Source: Paraburkholderia sacchari (GTDB taxonomy: Bacteria; Pseudomonadota; Gammaproteobacteria; Burkholderiales; Burkholderiaceae). From it: a DNA stretch of 64,000 nt. The translations under genes and the position numbers were made by a program. Below, in pieces: positions 1-8,096 of the stretch. The notes beneath the pieces are model-generated. The model was given only the letters and a program-made list of their open reading frames with translations. It was not told the origin of the DNA and did not search any database. The stretch covers positions 310,001 to 374,000 of the forward strand of contig NZ_JTDB02000005.1 in NCBI RefSeq assembly GCF_000785435.2, given 5' to 3'. Position 1 is the stretch's first letter. Every line of letters begins with the position of its first letter.

Positions 1-268
1 CGCGCCGATGATCGGCCAGCGTGACTTCGGTAAAGACGATCTGCACGTCGCCGAGTTTCTCGATCTGGATTTGCGCACCATAACCCGCAATATATCCGGC
101 TTTTTCCAGTCTCTTCACGCGCGTGAGGCACGGACTGGGAGATAGTCCCACGGCTTCCGCCAACTCGACATTCGTCATGCGGCCTTTCTTTTGCAATTGC
201 GAAAGGATGCGCAAGTCGATGCGGTCGAGTTTGCTGTCGCCGTGAAGCATCATGATCGGTTCGCTCAT
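1..268 (-). CDS. Lrp/AsnC family transcriptional regulator, C-terminus cut by window edge
   Basis: The first 89 or so residues are present and read off the window start. The N-terminal helix-turn-helix of the Lrp/AsnC family is clear: LDRIDLRILSQLQKKGRMTN, then a recognition helix with SPSPCLTRVKRLEKAGYI. The C-terminal RAM ligand-binding domain is only begun. The start is ATG at 268. It lies 117 bases downstream of the aminotransferase on the same strand, so it may control that gene in response to an amino acid or amine; this is inference from position. Family call is firm, target unknown. Confidence 0.9.
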   Translation of the reverse strand, partial: MSEPIMMLHGDSKLDRIDLRILSQLQKKGRMTNVELAEAVGLSPSPCLTRVKRLEKAGYIAGYGAQIQIEKLGDVQIVFTEVTLADHRR

Positions 269-385
269 AAAAAAGCCGCAAGATCCGGGGCGAATCTCGC
301 GGCGGGAGACAAACCGATGTTATCACGCACGCTATTTTGAAAGCGCGCGTGAATTGCGTAAAAACACCAGAATGGCTTGACGAAT

Positions 386-1765
386 TTACGAGAGCGCCGC
401 GCGCACTTCGCGATCTTCGAGCACGTCGTCCAGCGTGTGCTTCAAGCGCGTGAACAACTGCTCGAATTCCGCTTCGCCATAGCAGAGCGCAGGCGCGAAG
501 CCGAGAATATTGTCGCCGAATGCACGGAACACCAGACGGTTGCGCCAGGCCGCCGCGGCTATACGCTCGGAGAGCTTGAGCGACGCGTCGAAGCGCGCAC
601 GCGTTGATTTGTTGGCCACGAGTTCGAGTGCGCCCAGCACGCCGCGATGACGCGAATCGCCGACGAGCGGATGATCGAGCAACGCATCGAGCCCGGCGGC
701 AAAACGCGGCGCGAGCGCCTGCGCATTGGTGAGCAGGCCCCCTTCGTGATAAAGGCGCAAAACTTCGAGGCCGATCGCGGCGCTCACGGGATGCGCCGAA
801 TAGGTCTGGCCGTGACCGACGATGGCCGTATCGCCCTTGTCGCCCGCGATGCCTTGATAGACCGCGTCGGACATGAGCACCGCGCCCATCGGCGCGTAGC
901 CGGAGGTGAGGCCCTTCGCGACCGTCATCAAATCCGGTTCCACGTCTTCGGCTTCGCAGGCGAACAGCGGGCCTGTGCGGCCAAAACCGGTAATGACCTC
1001 GTCGGCGACGAACAGGATATCGAGGCGGCGGCACGCATCGCGCATCGCCCTGAGCCAGCCGGGCGGCGGCACGATCACGCCGCCGGAACCTTGAATCGGC
1101 TCGCAGAAAAATGCGGCCACGTTGTCGGCGCCGAGTTGCGCGACCTTCGCTTCGAGCGCGCCGACCGACGCGGCGATGAGCGCCGCATCGTCGTCGCCGT
1201 CTTCGCGGCGGTACGCGTAAGGCGAGGGCAGATGATGCTGATTAGGCAGCGGCAGATCGAAGTTGCGATGAAACGCGGGCAAGGCGGTCAGGCCGGCGCC
1301 GACCGATGACGAGCCGTGGTAACCGCGTTCGAGCGCGATCATCTGTTTCTTCGCGGGACGTCCCGTGGCGTTGAAATAGTGCGTGATAAAGCGGATGGCA
1401 GAGTCGACGGCATCCGAGCCACCCAGCGTGAAATAGACATGCTGGAGCGACGAGGGCGTGAGTTCGACGAGCTTTTTCGCCAACTCGATCGCCGGTTCCG
1501 ACGAAAAGTGGAAATACGTCGTTGCATACGGCAAACGCGTCATTTGGCGCGTGGCGGCTTCGACGATGCTTTGCTGGCCGTAGCCGACATTTACGCACCA
1601 GAGGCCGGAAAAGGCGTCGAGCAGTTCGTTGCCGTCGATATCGCGTAGATACGCGCCCTGGCCCGATTCGAGTACGGTCGCGCCGCGCGCTTCATGCGCG
1701 CGGTAATTGATCACAGGGTGAATCAGATGCTTGCGATCGGCTTCGATAAGCGGCGAATTTGACAT
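386..1765 (-). CDS. Class III (omega) aminotransferase, PLP-dependent
   Basis: A 459-residue fold-type I aminotransferase of class III. The PLP lysine is K284 in MTVAKGLTSGYAPMGA, and the upstream ILFVADEVITGFGRTG carries the aspartate that binds the pyridine nitrogen. Length and N-terminus (HPVINYRAHEARGATVLE) match the SpuC-like group that moves amino groups from putrescine, beta-alanine or similar omega-amines to pyruvate. The exact substrate cannot be read. It sits upstream of an Lrp/AsnC regulator on the same strand, a common pairing. Start ATG at 1765; the 3' end is an ordinary stop. Confidence 0.9.
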   Translation of the reverse strand: MSNSPLIEADRKHLIHPVINYRAHEARGATVLESGQGAYLRDIDGNELLDAFSGLWCVNVGYGQQSIVEAATRQMTRLPYATTYFHFSSEPAIELAKKLVELTPSSLQHVYFTLGGSDAVDSAIRFITHYFNATGRPAKKQMIALERGYHGSSSVGAGLTALPAFHRNFDLPLPNQHHLPSPYAYRREDGDDDAALIAASVGALEAKVAQLGADNVAAFFCEPIQGSGGVIVPPPGWLRAMRDACRRLDILFVADEVITGFGRTGPLFACEAEDVEPDLMTVAKGLTSGYAPMGAVLMSDAVYQGIAGDKGDTAIVGHGQTYSAHPVSAAIGLEVLRLYHEGGLLTNAQALAPRFAAGLDALLDHPLVGDSRHRGVLGALELVANKSTRARFDASLKLSERIAAAAWRNRLVFRAFGDNILGFAPALCYGEAEFEQLFTRLKHTLDDVLEDREVRAALS

Positions 1766-1930
1766 GGCGAAACGTCTCTGTTGAGCGAAGTTGGCGATCG
1801 CTCGATATTAGCGGCAGAGCGGCCTGGACGTATGTGGAAATCGGCTCTGAAACAGCAGCTTTACACTATTTTCAAGGCCTGTTCGGCATGTTATGCCGGG
1901 TGCTATTTAGCGTATCGTGTTACGCAAACA

Positions 1931-2166
1931 ATAAGTAAGACGTTCAGGATTGCCGCGATTGCGGGTGACGGCATCGGCCAGGAAGCCACGCCCGAGAGCG
2001 CGCTGAACGCGAGCGTGTCCTGCGCGTCGCCGCCGTGCCGGACGGCCAGTTCCACTTCTACCGGGACAATGTAGCGCGCCATTTTGGCGGCCCAGCTTGT
2101 AGCGAGCTGATCCCGGGCGCTCACGACCAGGCATCCGCCTTGCTCAATTGGGGCAATAAGCCCTGA
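1931..2166 (+). pseudogene. Remnant of a tartrate/3-isopropylmalate dehydrogenase-type gene (5' end)
   Basis: From 1934 one frame reads SKTFRIAAIAGDGIGQEATPE, which resembles the extreme N-terminus of TtuC/LeuB-type dehydrogenases (usually MSKTYRIAVIPGDGIGKEV). The codon where ATG would be expected, 1931-1933, is ATA. After about 1995 the homology-like text moves to another frame (ERVLRVAAVPDGQFHFYRD) and stops at 2164-2166. So this looks like a start-lost, frameshifted and 3'-truncated gene. The NAD-binding and catalytic parts are absent. It fills the gap between the aminotransferase and kup. The call rests on a short match and is moderate. Confidence 0.5.
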
Positions 2167-2182
2167 TTGGTGCCATGTAGCC

Positions 2183-4147
2183 ATGCTCCGTGAACAATTC
2201 GGTTTTCACAGGCAAAAGCAACAACACAAGCAGCACGCAAGCGCGTCGGGCGGAGGCCCGCGGGAGCGCCACGGCGGCAGCAACGCACTCGTGCTCGGCG
2301 CGCTCGGGGTGGTGTTCGGCGACATCGGCACGAGCCCCATCTACGCGTTGCGCGAGGCCGCGCTTACGTCGCATTCGAGCGCCCCGTCCGTGATCATGGG
2401 GCTGCTCTCGATGATTCTCTGGGCCGTGATCATTGTCGTCGTGCTCAAGTACGCGTGCTTCGTCATGTGCGCCGACAACGAAGGCGAAGGCGGTATCGTC
2501 GCGCTTACCGCGCTGGTTCGCGCGGGCTTTTTGCGCACGGGACGCAGCGCGCCGCGCGTACTGCTGCTGGCGGGTCTCGCTGGAGCCGCGATGTTCTACG
2601 GCGATTCGATGATCACGCCGGCCATTTCGGTGCTCTCGGCGGTAGAGGGCCTGCACGAGATCAACCCCGCGTTCGGCTCGGCGGTCCTGCCGCTGTCCAC
2701 CGGGATCCTCGTCGCGCTATTCCTGTTTCAGCGCAGCGGCAGCGCCGTTGTTGGCCGCACGTTCGGGCCGGTCATGGCGCTCTGGTTTCTTAGCCTCGCC
2801 GCCGTGGGCATATACCGGATCGTGCTTTATCCGCAGATCCTGACGGCCGCGTCTCCTGTGTGGGCCGCGCGGCTCGCGCTCGGTCACCCGGGTCTTGCGT
2901 TCGGCGTGCTGGCCGCCGTGATTCTCGCCTTGACGGGCGCCGAGGCGCTTTATGCGGATATCGGCCATTTCGGCAAGCGCGCGATCCGCGTCGCTTTTTT
3001 TGTGGTCGTACTGCCGGCGATACTGCTGGGCTATTTCGGCCAGGCGGCGACCATCCTCAGCGAGCCCAACAGCGCCAGCCAGCCGTTCTTCCACTCCGTG
3101 CCGCATTGGGCGTTGATTCCCGCCGTGGGTATTGCGATGCTCGCCACCGTGATTGCTTCGCAGGCCGTAATTTCTGGCGCATTCTCGATGACGAGCCAGG
3201 CGATTGAACTCGGCTTCCTGCCACGCATGCGCACGATCGAGACTTCGCACGCGCAGCGCGGCCAGGTCTATGTGCCGGCCGTGAATCTTGGCCTGTGCAT
3301 TGCCGTGGTGTTCCTCGTGTTGTTCTTTCGCAGTTCCGGCAAGCTCACTTCAGCCTATGGTCTCGCAGTGGGGCTTACGATGCTTACCACCTCGCTGCAG
3401 ATGCTGGCGGTCTGCCACAAGGTATGGGGCTGGTCGCGCTTCGCGACGGCGCTCGTCTGCGTGCCGCTCCTGCTCGTGGATCTTTTGCTGGTGGCGGCGA
3501 ATCTGCCCAAGATGCCTTCCGGCGGCTGGTTTCCGGTGACGGCCGGCGCACTGCTGCTCGTCGTCATGACCACCTGGAACCGCGGCCGCGAACTGGCCGC
3601 AAGGCACGCATCGCAGGGAGCGTCGCTGGACGTGTTCCTGCGCACCGTGCGCACCGGCCGGCATGGGGAGTGCGTTCCGGCGCGCGTGCCGGGCACGGCG
3701 GTCTACCCCGGCAGTGTGCCGGGCAAGACGCCCGAGACGCTCGCGAGCAACGTGCGGCACAACCACGTCCTGCATCGGACGGTGATCGTGTTCGCGAACG
3801 TATCAGAGTCGGCTCCCCAGGCCAGCGACGCGACCCGTGTCGATGTGCGCGACCTTGGCGCCGGCTGCTACGAGATCGTCGCGCATCATGGTTTTGTCGA
3901 ACGTCCCAACCTTCCGCGCTTGTTGGCGGAGCTGGGCGGCCAGCTCGGCGAGTGGCGCTTCGATCCCGCCGATACCACGTTCTTTCTGCCGCGCGACGAA
4001 GAGCTGCGGCCGCATGCGCGCCGCGATATCAGCGTCTGGCGCGAGCGCTTGTTCGCGTTCATGTCGTTTCACTCGGCGTCGAGCGCGGAGTACTACCAGT
4101 TGCAGGCCGGGCACGTGGTGGAGCTCGGCGTGCAGGTGGCGCTGTAA
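2183..4147 (+). CDS. kup: Kup low-affinity potassium uptake protein
   Basis: A 654-residue integral inner-membrane K+:H+ symporter of the KUP/HAK family. The family signature GVVFGDIGTSPIYALREA is present close to the N-terminus, followed by about twelve hydrophobic segments and a soluble C-terminal domain of roughly 180 residues (from about residue 475). ADNEGEGGIVALTAL and the AMFYGDSMITPAISVLSA segment are also family hallmarks. The N-terminal extension (about 35 polar residues, rich in Gln and His) is longer than in E. coli Kup, and no later ATG precedes the signature. The stop codon lies inside a 14-bp tandem repeat. Confidence 0.95.
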   Translation: MLREQFGFHRQKQQHKQHASASGGGPRERHGGSNALVLGALGVVFGDIGTSPIYALREAALTSHSSAPSVIMGLLSMILWAVIIVVVLKYACFVMCADNEGEGGIVALTALVRAGFLRTGRSAPRVLLLAGLAGAAMFYGDSMITPAISVLSAVEGLHEINPAFGSAVLPLSTGILVALFLFQRSGSAVVGRTFGPVMALWFLSLAAVGIYRIVLYPQILTAASPVWAARLALGHPGLAFGVLAAVILALTGAEALYADIGHFGKRAIRVAFFVVVLPAILLGYFGQAATILSEPNSASQPFFHSVPHWALIPAVGIAMLATVIASQAVISGAFSMTSQAIELGFLPRMRTIETSHAQRGQVYVPAVNLGLCIAVVFLVLFFRSSGKLTSAYGLAVGLTMLTTSLQMLAVCHKVWGWSRFATALVCVPLLLVDLLLVAANLPKMPSGGWFPVTAGALLLVVMTTWNRGRELAARHASQGASLDVFLRTVRTGRHGECVPARVPGTAVYPGSVPGKTPETLASNVRHNHVLHRTVIVFANVSESAPQASDATRVDVRDLGAGCYEIVAHHGFVERPNLPRLLAELGGQLGEWRFDPADTTFFLPRDEELRPHARRDISVWRERLFAFMSFHSASSAEYYQLQAGHVVELGVQVAL

Positions 4148-4176
4148 ATCGAGCGCTGTAAATCGAGCGCTGTAAA
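4139..4176. repeat. 14-bp tandem repeat over the kup stop codon
   Basis: The unit gcgctgtaaatcga is repeated about 2.7 times head to tail. The first copy supplies the last codons and the TAA stop of kup; the extra copies follow as non-coding DNA and each brings a further TAA. Probably a replication-slippage product. Confidence 0.85.
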
Positions 4177-4207
4177 GCGCGGCCGTAACACAAGGGACGA
4201 AGACGAT

Positions 4208-4270
4208 ATGGCTACGACAGAAAGAACCATTGATGCCAGTCCCGGACCGAGCGGGAAGCGCTGCCTATGA
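4208..4270 (+). CDS. Short open reading frame (20 aa) coupled to the GH15 gene
   Basis: ATG at 4208 opens a 20-codon frame (MATTERTIDASPGPSGKRCL) whose TGA overlaps the ATG of the GH15 gene in an ATGA junction at 4267-4270. A purine-rich stretch (gggacgaagacg) sits just upstream. The overlap suggests translational coupling or a leader peptide. It could equally be the N-terminal stub of a lost gene. No function is recognised; coding status is uncertain. Confidence 0.35.
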   Translation: MATTERTIDASPGPSGKRCL

Positions 4271-6051
4271 ACCGCCGCATCGACGATTACGCGCTGCTAG
4301 CGGACGGCCGTGGCGCCGCGCTGACGAGCCGTGACGGCGCGATCGAGTGGCTCTGCTGGCCGCGCTTCGACAGCGAGCCGTGCTTCGCAGCCATGCTCGG
4401 CACAGCCGAAAACGGCCACTGGCGTATGGCGCCCGCCGAGCCGGCGCACAGCATCAGCCGCCGCTACGAAGCGGACACGCTCGTACTGCAAACCGATTTC
4501 GAGTGTCGCGGCGGCTGCGTGCGGCTGACCGATTTCATGGCGGTCCACCCCCAGGAGCCGTGCATCGTGCGCATGGTCGAAGGGCTGCATGGCAGCGTCG
4601 CCATGCGCTCGGTTCTGTATCCGCGTGCCGATGCGGACGCGCCGCCGCCCGTGATCGTATTCGAGCACGGCGCCGTGACGGTGCGCACGGCGAGCGGTGC
4701 AATGACGCTGCGCGCAGACGTGCCGCCCGCCGTGCACCGTCATGCGCTAGAGGCCTCGTTCGCGCTGCGCGAGGGCAAGCGTGCTGTGGTCACGCTGTGC
4801 CACGGCGAGCAGCCGGGCGTCGATACGGCTGCGGCTGCGCTTGCGCTGCAAGACACGCGCCGCCATTGGCGCCGCTGGATCGACGGCTTCGACGACAGCC
4901 GCACGCATTGGCCGCAGGCCGTGCGCCGCTCGCTGCTTACCTTGAAGGCGCTGATCTACCGCCCGAGCGGCGCGATGGTGGCCGCGCCCACGACCTCGCT
5001 GCCCGAGGCGCCGGGCGGCAGCCTGAACTGGGATTACCGCTACTGCTGGCTGCGCGACGCGAGTTTCGCGCTGGAGGCGCTCATAGAAGCGGGTTTTCAC
5101 GACGAAGCGATGGCGTGGCGCGACTGGCTGCTGGACTCGCTCGGCGAAACTATGGACACGTTCCACATCGTGTATTGCGTCGATGGCGGGCACGTGCCGC
5201 GCGAGCGCAACGTATCTGCACTTACGGGATGGCGCGGCGCGCAGCCGGTGCGCATCGGCAATGCGGCGGCCACGCAGTATCAGCCCGACGTATTCGGCGA
5301 GGCGCTCGATTGCCTCTATCTCGCGCGCAAGGCGGGCATCCCGCCAGTGGAGGGGGAGGCGGCGCTCGAAGCGCGCATCGTCCGCTGGCTGCTCGATCAT
5401 CGCAACCGGCCGGGCTCGGGCATCTGGGAATCGCGTAGCACGCCGTGCCACTTCACCATCTCGCGCGTGATGGCCTGGGTGGCGCTCGACCGCTTCATCT
5501 CGCACTGGCGCGATGCCGGACCCGGCCGCGGCGACGCCCTCATGCAACAGGCGATCGCACTGCGCCGTGCGCTGCACGACGAAGTCTGCACGCACGGCTG
5601 GCATGCCGGGCGCGGCGTCTTCGTGCGCGGCTATGCCGACACGGAACTCGACGCGAGCGTGCTGCTCATGCCGCTGGTGGGCTTCATGCGCGCCGACGAC
5701 CCGCGCATGTGTACGACGCTCGATGCCATTCGCGCCGAACTGGACGACGGCGGACTGATCCGCCGCTGGAAACGCGGTGGTGAAGCGCCGAACGAAGGCG
5801 CGTTTCTCGCGTGCTCGTGCTGGATGGCCGACTGCCTGTACCTGCGCGGCGACAAAGACGCTGCGTGCCGGCAGTTCGAGCGCGTGCTCGCCGTGGCAAA
5901 CGATGTGGGCCTGCTTGCCGAGGAATACGATGTCCAGGAGCGGCGCCTCGCGGGCAACTTTCCGCAGGCGCTCACGCATATGGCCGTGGTGAAGACCGCC
6001 TTGCTGCTGAGCGGCACGGCGAAGCGCCACCGCAGCGCGGCGGCGCATTGA
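4267..6051 (+). CDS. Glycoside hydrolase family 15 protein (glucoamylase or trehalase type)
   Basis: A 594-residue cytosolic GH15 enzyme: no signal peptide. The N-terminal beta-sandwich begins IDDYALLADGRGAALTSRDG and the (alpha/alpha)6 barrel follows. The family signature GGSLNWDYRYCWLRDAS lies at residues 250-266, with the substrate-binding WLRD at 261-264. A glutamate pair at E552/E553 (LLAEEYDVQ) is the position of the catalytic base in this family. Bacterial members of this size hydrolyse trehalose or alpha-glucans; the sequence does not say which. It follows kup by 120 bases and is translationally coupled to a 20-codon frame. Confidence 0.9.
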   Translation: MNRRIDDYALLADGRGAALTSRDGAIEWLCWPRFDSEPCFAAMLGTAENGHWRMAPAEPAHSISRRYEADTLVLQTDFECRGGCVRLTDFMAVHPQEPCIVRMVEGLHGSVAMRSVLYPRADADAPPPVIVFEHGAVTVRTASGAMTLRADVPPAVHRHALEASFALREGKRAVVTLCHGEQPGVDTAAAALALQDTRRHWRRWIDGFDDSRTHWPQAVRRSLLTLKALIYRPSGAMVAAPTTSLPEAPGGSLNWDYRYCWLRDASFALEALIEAGFHDEAMAWRDWLLDSLGETMDTFHIVYCVDGGHVPRERNVSALTGWRGAQPVRIGNAAATQYQPDVFGEALDCLYLARKAGIPPVEGEAALEARIVRWLLDHRNRPGSGIWESRSTPCHFTISRVMAWVALDRFISHWRDAGPGRGDALMQQAIALRRALHDEVCTHGWHAGRGVFVRGYADTELDASVLLMPLVGFMRADDPRMCTTLDAIRAELDDGGLIRRWKRGGEAPNEGAFLACSCWMADCLYLRGDKDAACRQFERVLAVANDVGLLAEEYDVQERRLAGNFPQALTHMAVVKTALLLSGTAKRHRSAAAH

Positions 6052-6083
6052 CGCGCGCGTGTTGCAGTATCCATGCGCGGCGC

Positions 6084-6479
6084 TTACTCGATGCTCGGGA
6101 AGTAGTCGTCCCTGTCGGCATGGAATATCGCATCGTCCAGCACCACATCGAATGTGCAGGCCCCGCCAGGCTGGGTGGGGTCCCGATGTTCATCGAATTG
6201 CATTTGCACACGCTGGCGGATGCGTTGCTGGATGGTGCGCCGTTGCGCGGTCTCCAGACCCGCGTAGCGTTCGAGCTGCGCACGTGTCGCGTAGATCGTG
6301 GCCGCGCAGCGCGCATCGAGTGTGGAATCGCGCTGCGACTCAACCACCCAGCTCAAACGCACGATGACGGTGTCGCCTTCTTTGAGGCAGCTCACGGTCG
6401 ACGCCTTGGGCGAATCGAAGAGATTCGCCAGTGACATCTGGATCTCTTCGAGACGCTGGTCGAAATCGAAAGTTTTCAT
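6084..6479 (-). CDS. Conserved hypothetical protein, possibly DUF3022-like
   Basis: A 131-residue soluble protein starting MKTFDFDQRLEEIQMSLANL. The ATG at 6479 is chosen because GGAG stands five bases upstream; an upstream extension in frame lacks a ribosome site. It has a mixed alpha/beta pattern, a central strand region (DTVIVRLSWVVESQRDSTL), an Arg/Gln-rich helix (QRRTIQQRIRQRVQMQF) and an acidic C-terminus. No catalytic motif, signal peptide or membrane segment is seen. From memory it resembles the Burkholderia-restricted DUF3022 family, but this is not certain. It converges with the GH15 gene and diverges from the MFS gene. Confidence 0.75.
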   Translation of the reverse strand: MKTFDFDQRLEEIQMSLANLFDSPKASTVSCLKEGDTVIVRLSWVVESQRDSTLDARCAATIYATRAQLERYAGLETAQRRTIQQRIRQRVQMQFDEHRDPTQPGGACTFDVVLDDAIFHADRDDYFPSIE

Positions 6480-6600
6480 GGTTGCTCCATTGGGCTTCCA
6501 GCATGATCGCATCGCGCGTTCCCTGGCCGTGCGGGCATGCCATGTGCTTGCGATCCATTATTGAGCGCGAGATACCCGCTACCCAAAACCTGCCTGCGCG

Positions 6601-8052
6601 ATGCATACGACCGAAACGCAATCCATCGTCGAAACCAACCTTCCCGCGCGCCTCGACCGCCTGCCGTGGGGCCGCTTTCATGTGCTGATCGTGGTGGCGC
6701 TGGGCGTCACCTGGCTGCTGGACGGGCTCGAAGTGACGCTCGCGGGCGCCGTGGCGAGTGCGCTAAAAACGAGCCCGGTGCTCCATTTCGACAACACCCA
6801 GGTCGGGATTGCCGGCAGCGCCTATATTGCCGGCGCGGTGTGCGGCGCGTTGGGCTTCGGCTGGCTCACGGACCGGCTGGGGCGGCGCAAGCTCTTTTTC
6901 ATCACGCTTACGGTCTATCTGGTTGCTACCGCCGCCACGGCGTTTTCGTGGAGTTTCGCGAGCTTCGTGGTGTTTCGCGCGCTCACGGGTGCGGGCATTG
7001 GCGGCGAATACGCGGCGATCAATTCGACCATTCAGGAATTCACGCCCGCGCGCGTGCGCGGCTGGACTGACCTCGCCATCAACGGCACATTCTGGGTGGG
7101 CGCGGGAATTGGCGCGGCGGGCTCGCTGGTCGTGCTGGAGCCGCATCTGCTGCCGCCCGATTGGGGCTGGCGCGTGTGCTTTTTCATCGGCGCGGTGCTC
7201 GCGCTCGCCATTCTGCCGATGCGCGCATGGGTACCCGAAAGCCCGCGCTGGCTGCTCACGCATGGCGAGCACGACGAAGCACGCGCCGTCGTCGAAACCA
7301 TCGAGGTGCGCTTTCACAAGGCGGGGCATGTGCTCGGCGATCCTCCGGGAAAGCCGTTGCGGCTGCGCGCGCAAAGCCGTACGCCGCTCTCGACCGTGCT
7401 GCACGCGATTTTTGTGCAGCACCGCCGCCGCGCGGCGGTCGGGTTTTCGCTGATGACGGCTCAGGCGTTTTTCTACAACGCGATTTTCTTTACCTACGCG
7501 CTGGTACTCACGGACTTCTACCACGTGCCGGGAGGCGACGTGGGCCTTTACCTGCTGCCGTTCGCGCTCGGTAATTTCCTGGGGCCGCTCGTGCTGGGGC
7601 GGTTGTTCGACGTGATCGGACGCCGCAAGATGATTACCACGACGTATGCGCTCTCGGGCTTGTTGCTGGCGGGAAGCGGCTATCTGTTCGCGCAAGGCAT
7701 GTTGACCGTCACGACGCAAACCATTGCGTGGATGGTGATTTTCTTTTTTGCATCGGCGGCGGCAAGCTCCGCCTATCTGACCGTGAGCGAATCGTTCCCG
7801 CTCGAAATCCGCGCGCTGGCGATTGCGGTGTTCTATGCGTTCGGCACTGCGCTAGGCGGGATTGTCGGGCCGGCTTTCTTCGGATACCTGATCGATACGC
7901 ATCAGCGCGGCGCGGTGTTCACTGGCTACCTTGTTGGTTCCGCGCTGATGGTGGGCGCGGCGCTGGTTGCCGCGATCTGGGGCGTGGACGCCGAGCGCAA
8001 ATCGCTGGAACACGTGGCCGCGCCGCTTTGCGCAGTGTCGGACGAGCCGTGA
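6601..8052 (+). CDS. MFS transporter (metabolite:H+ symporter type)
   Basis: A 483-residue inner-membrane protein with about twelve predicted membrane segments. The loop 2-3 signature of the major facilitator superfamily reads GWLTDRLGRRKLFF, and the PESPRWLLTHGEHDEA motif after segment 6 is typical of the sugar-porter and aromatic/organic-acid symporter branches. GIGGEYAAINSTIQEFTPARVRG resembles segment 5 of sialate, benzoate and shikimate transporters. The substrate is unknown. No metabolic partner gene adjoins it; it converges with the secreted propeller gene across a strong hairpin. Confidence 0.88.
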   Translation: MHTTETQSIVETNLPARLDRLPWGRFHVLIVVALGVTWLLDGLEVTLAGAVASALKTSPVLHFDNTQVGIAGSAYIAGAVCGALGFGWLTDRLGRRKLFFITLTVYLVATAATAFSWSFASFVVFRALTGAGIGGEYAAINSTIQEFTPARVRGWTDLAINGTFWVGAGIGAAGSLVVLEPHLLPPDWGWRVCFFIGAVLALAILPMRAWVPESPRWLLTHGEHDEARAVVETIEVRFHKAGHVLGDPPGKPLRLRAQSRTPLSTVLHAIFVQHRRRAAVGFSLMTAQAFFYNAIFFTYALVLTDFYHVPGGDVGLYLLPFALGNFLGPLVLGRLFDVIGRRKMITTTYALSGLLLAGSGYLFAQGMLTVTTQTIAWMVIFFFASAAASSAYLTVSESFPLEIRALAIAVFYAFGTALGGIVGPAFFGYLIDTHQRGAVFTGYLVGSALMVGAALVAAIWGVDAERKSLEHVAAPLCAVSDEP

Positions 8053-8074
8053 ATGAGTGACAGCCATTCACGGC
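8046..8074. terminator. Hairpin between convergent genes
   Basis: A perfect 10-bp stem, gccgtgaatg (8046-8055) with cattcacggc (8065-8074), and a 9-base loop. The left arm includes the stop codon of the MFS gene. There is no T-run, so it may act as a weak bidirectional terminator for the two convergent genes. Confidence 0.6.
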
Positions 8075-8096
8075 CCGCTAATGCGCGGTGCGTGAC

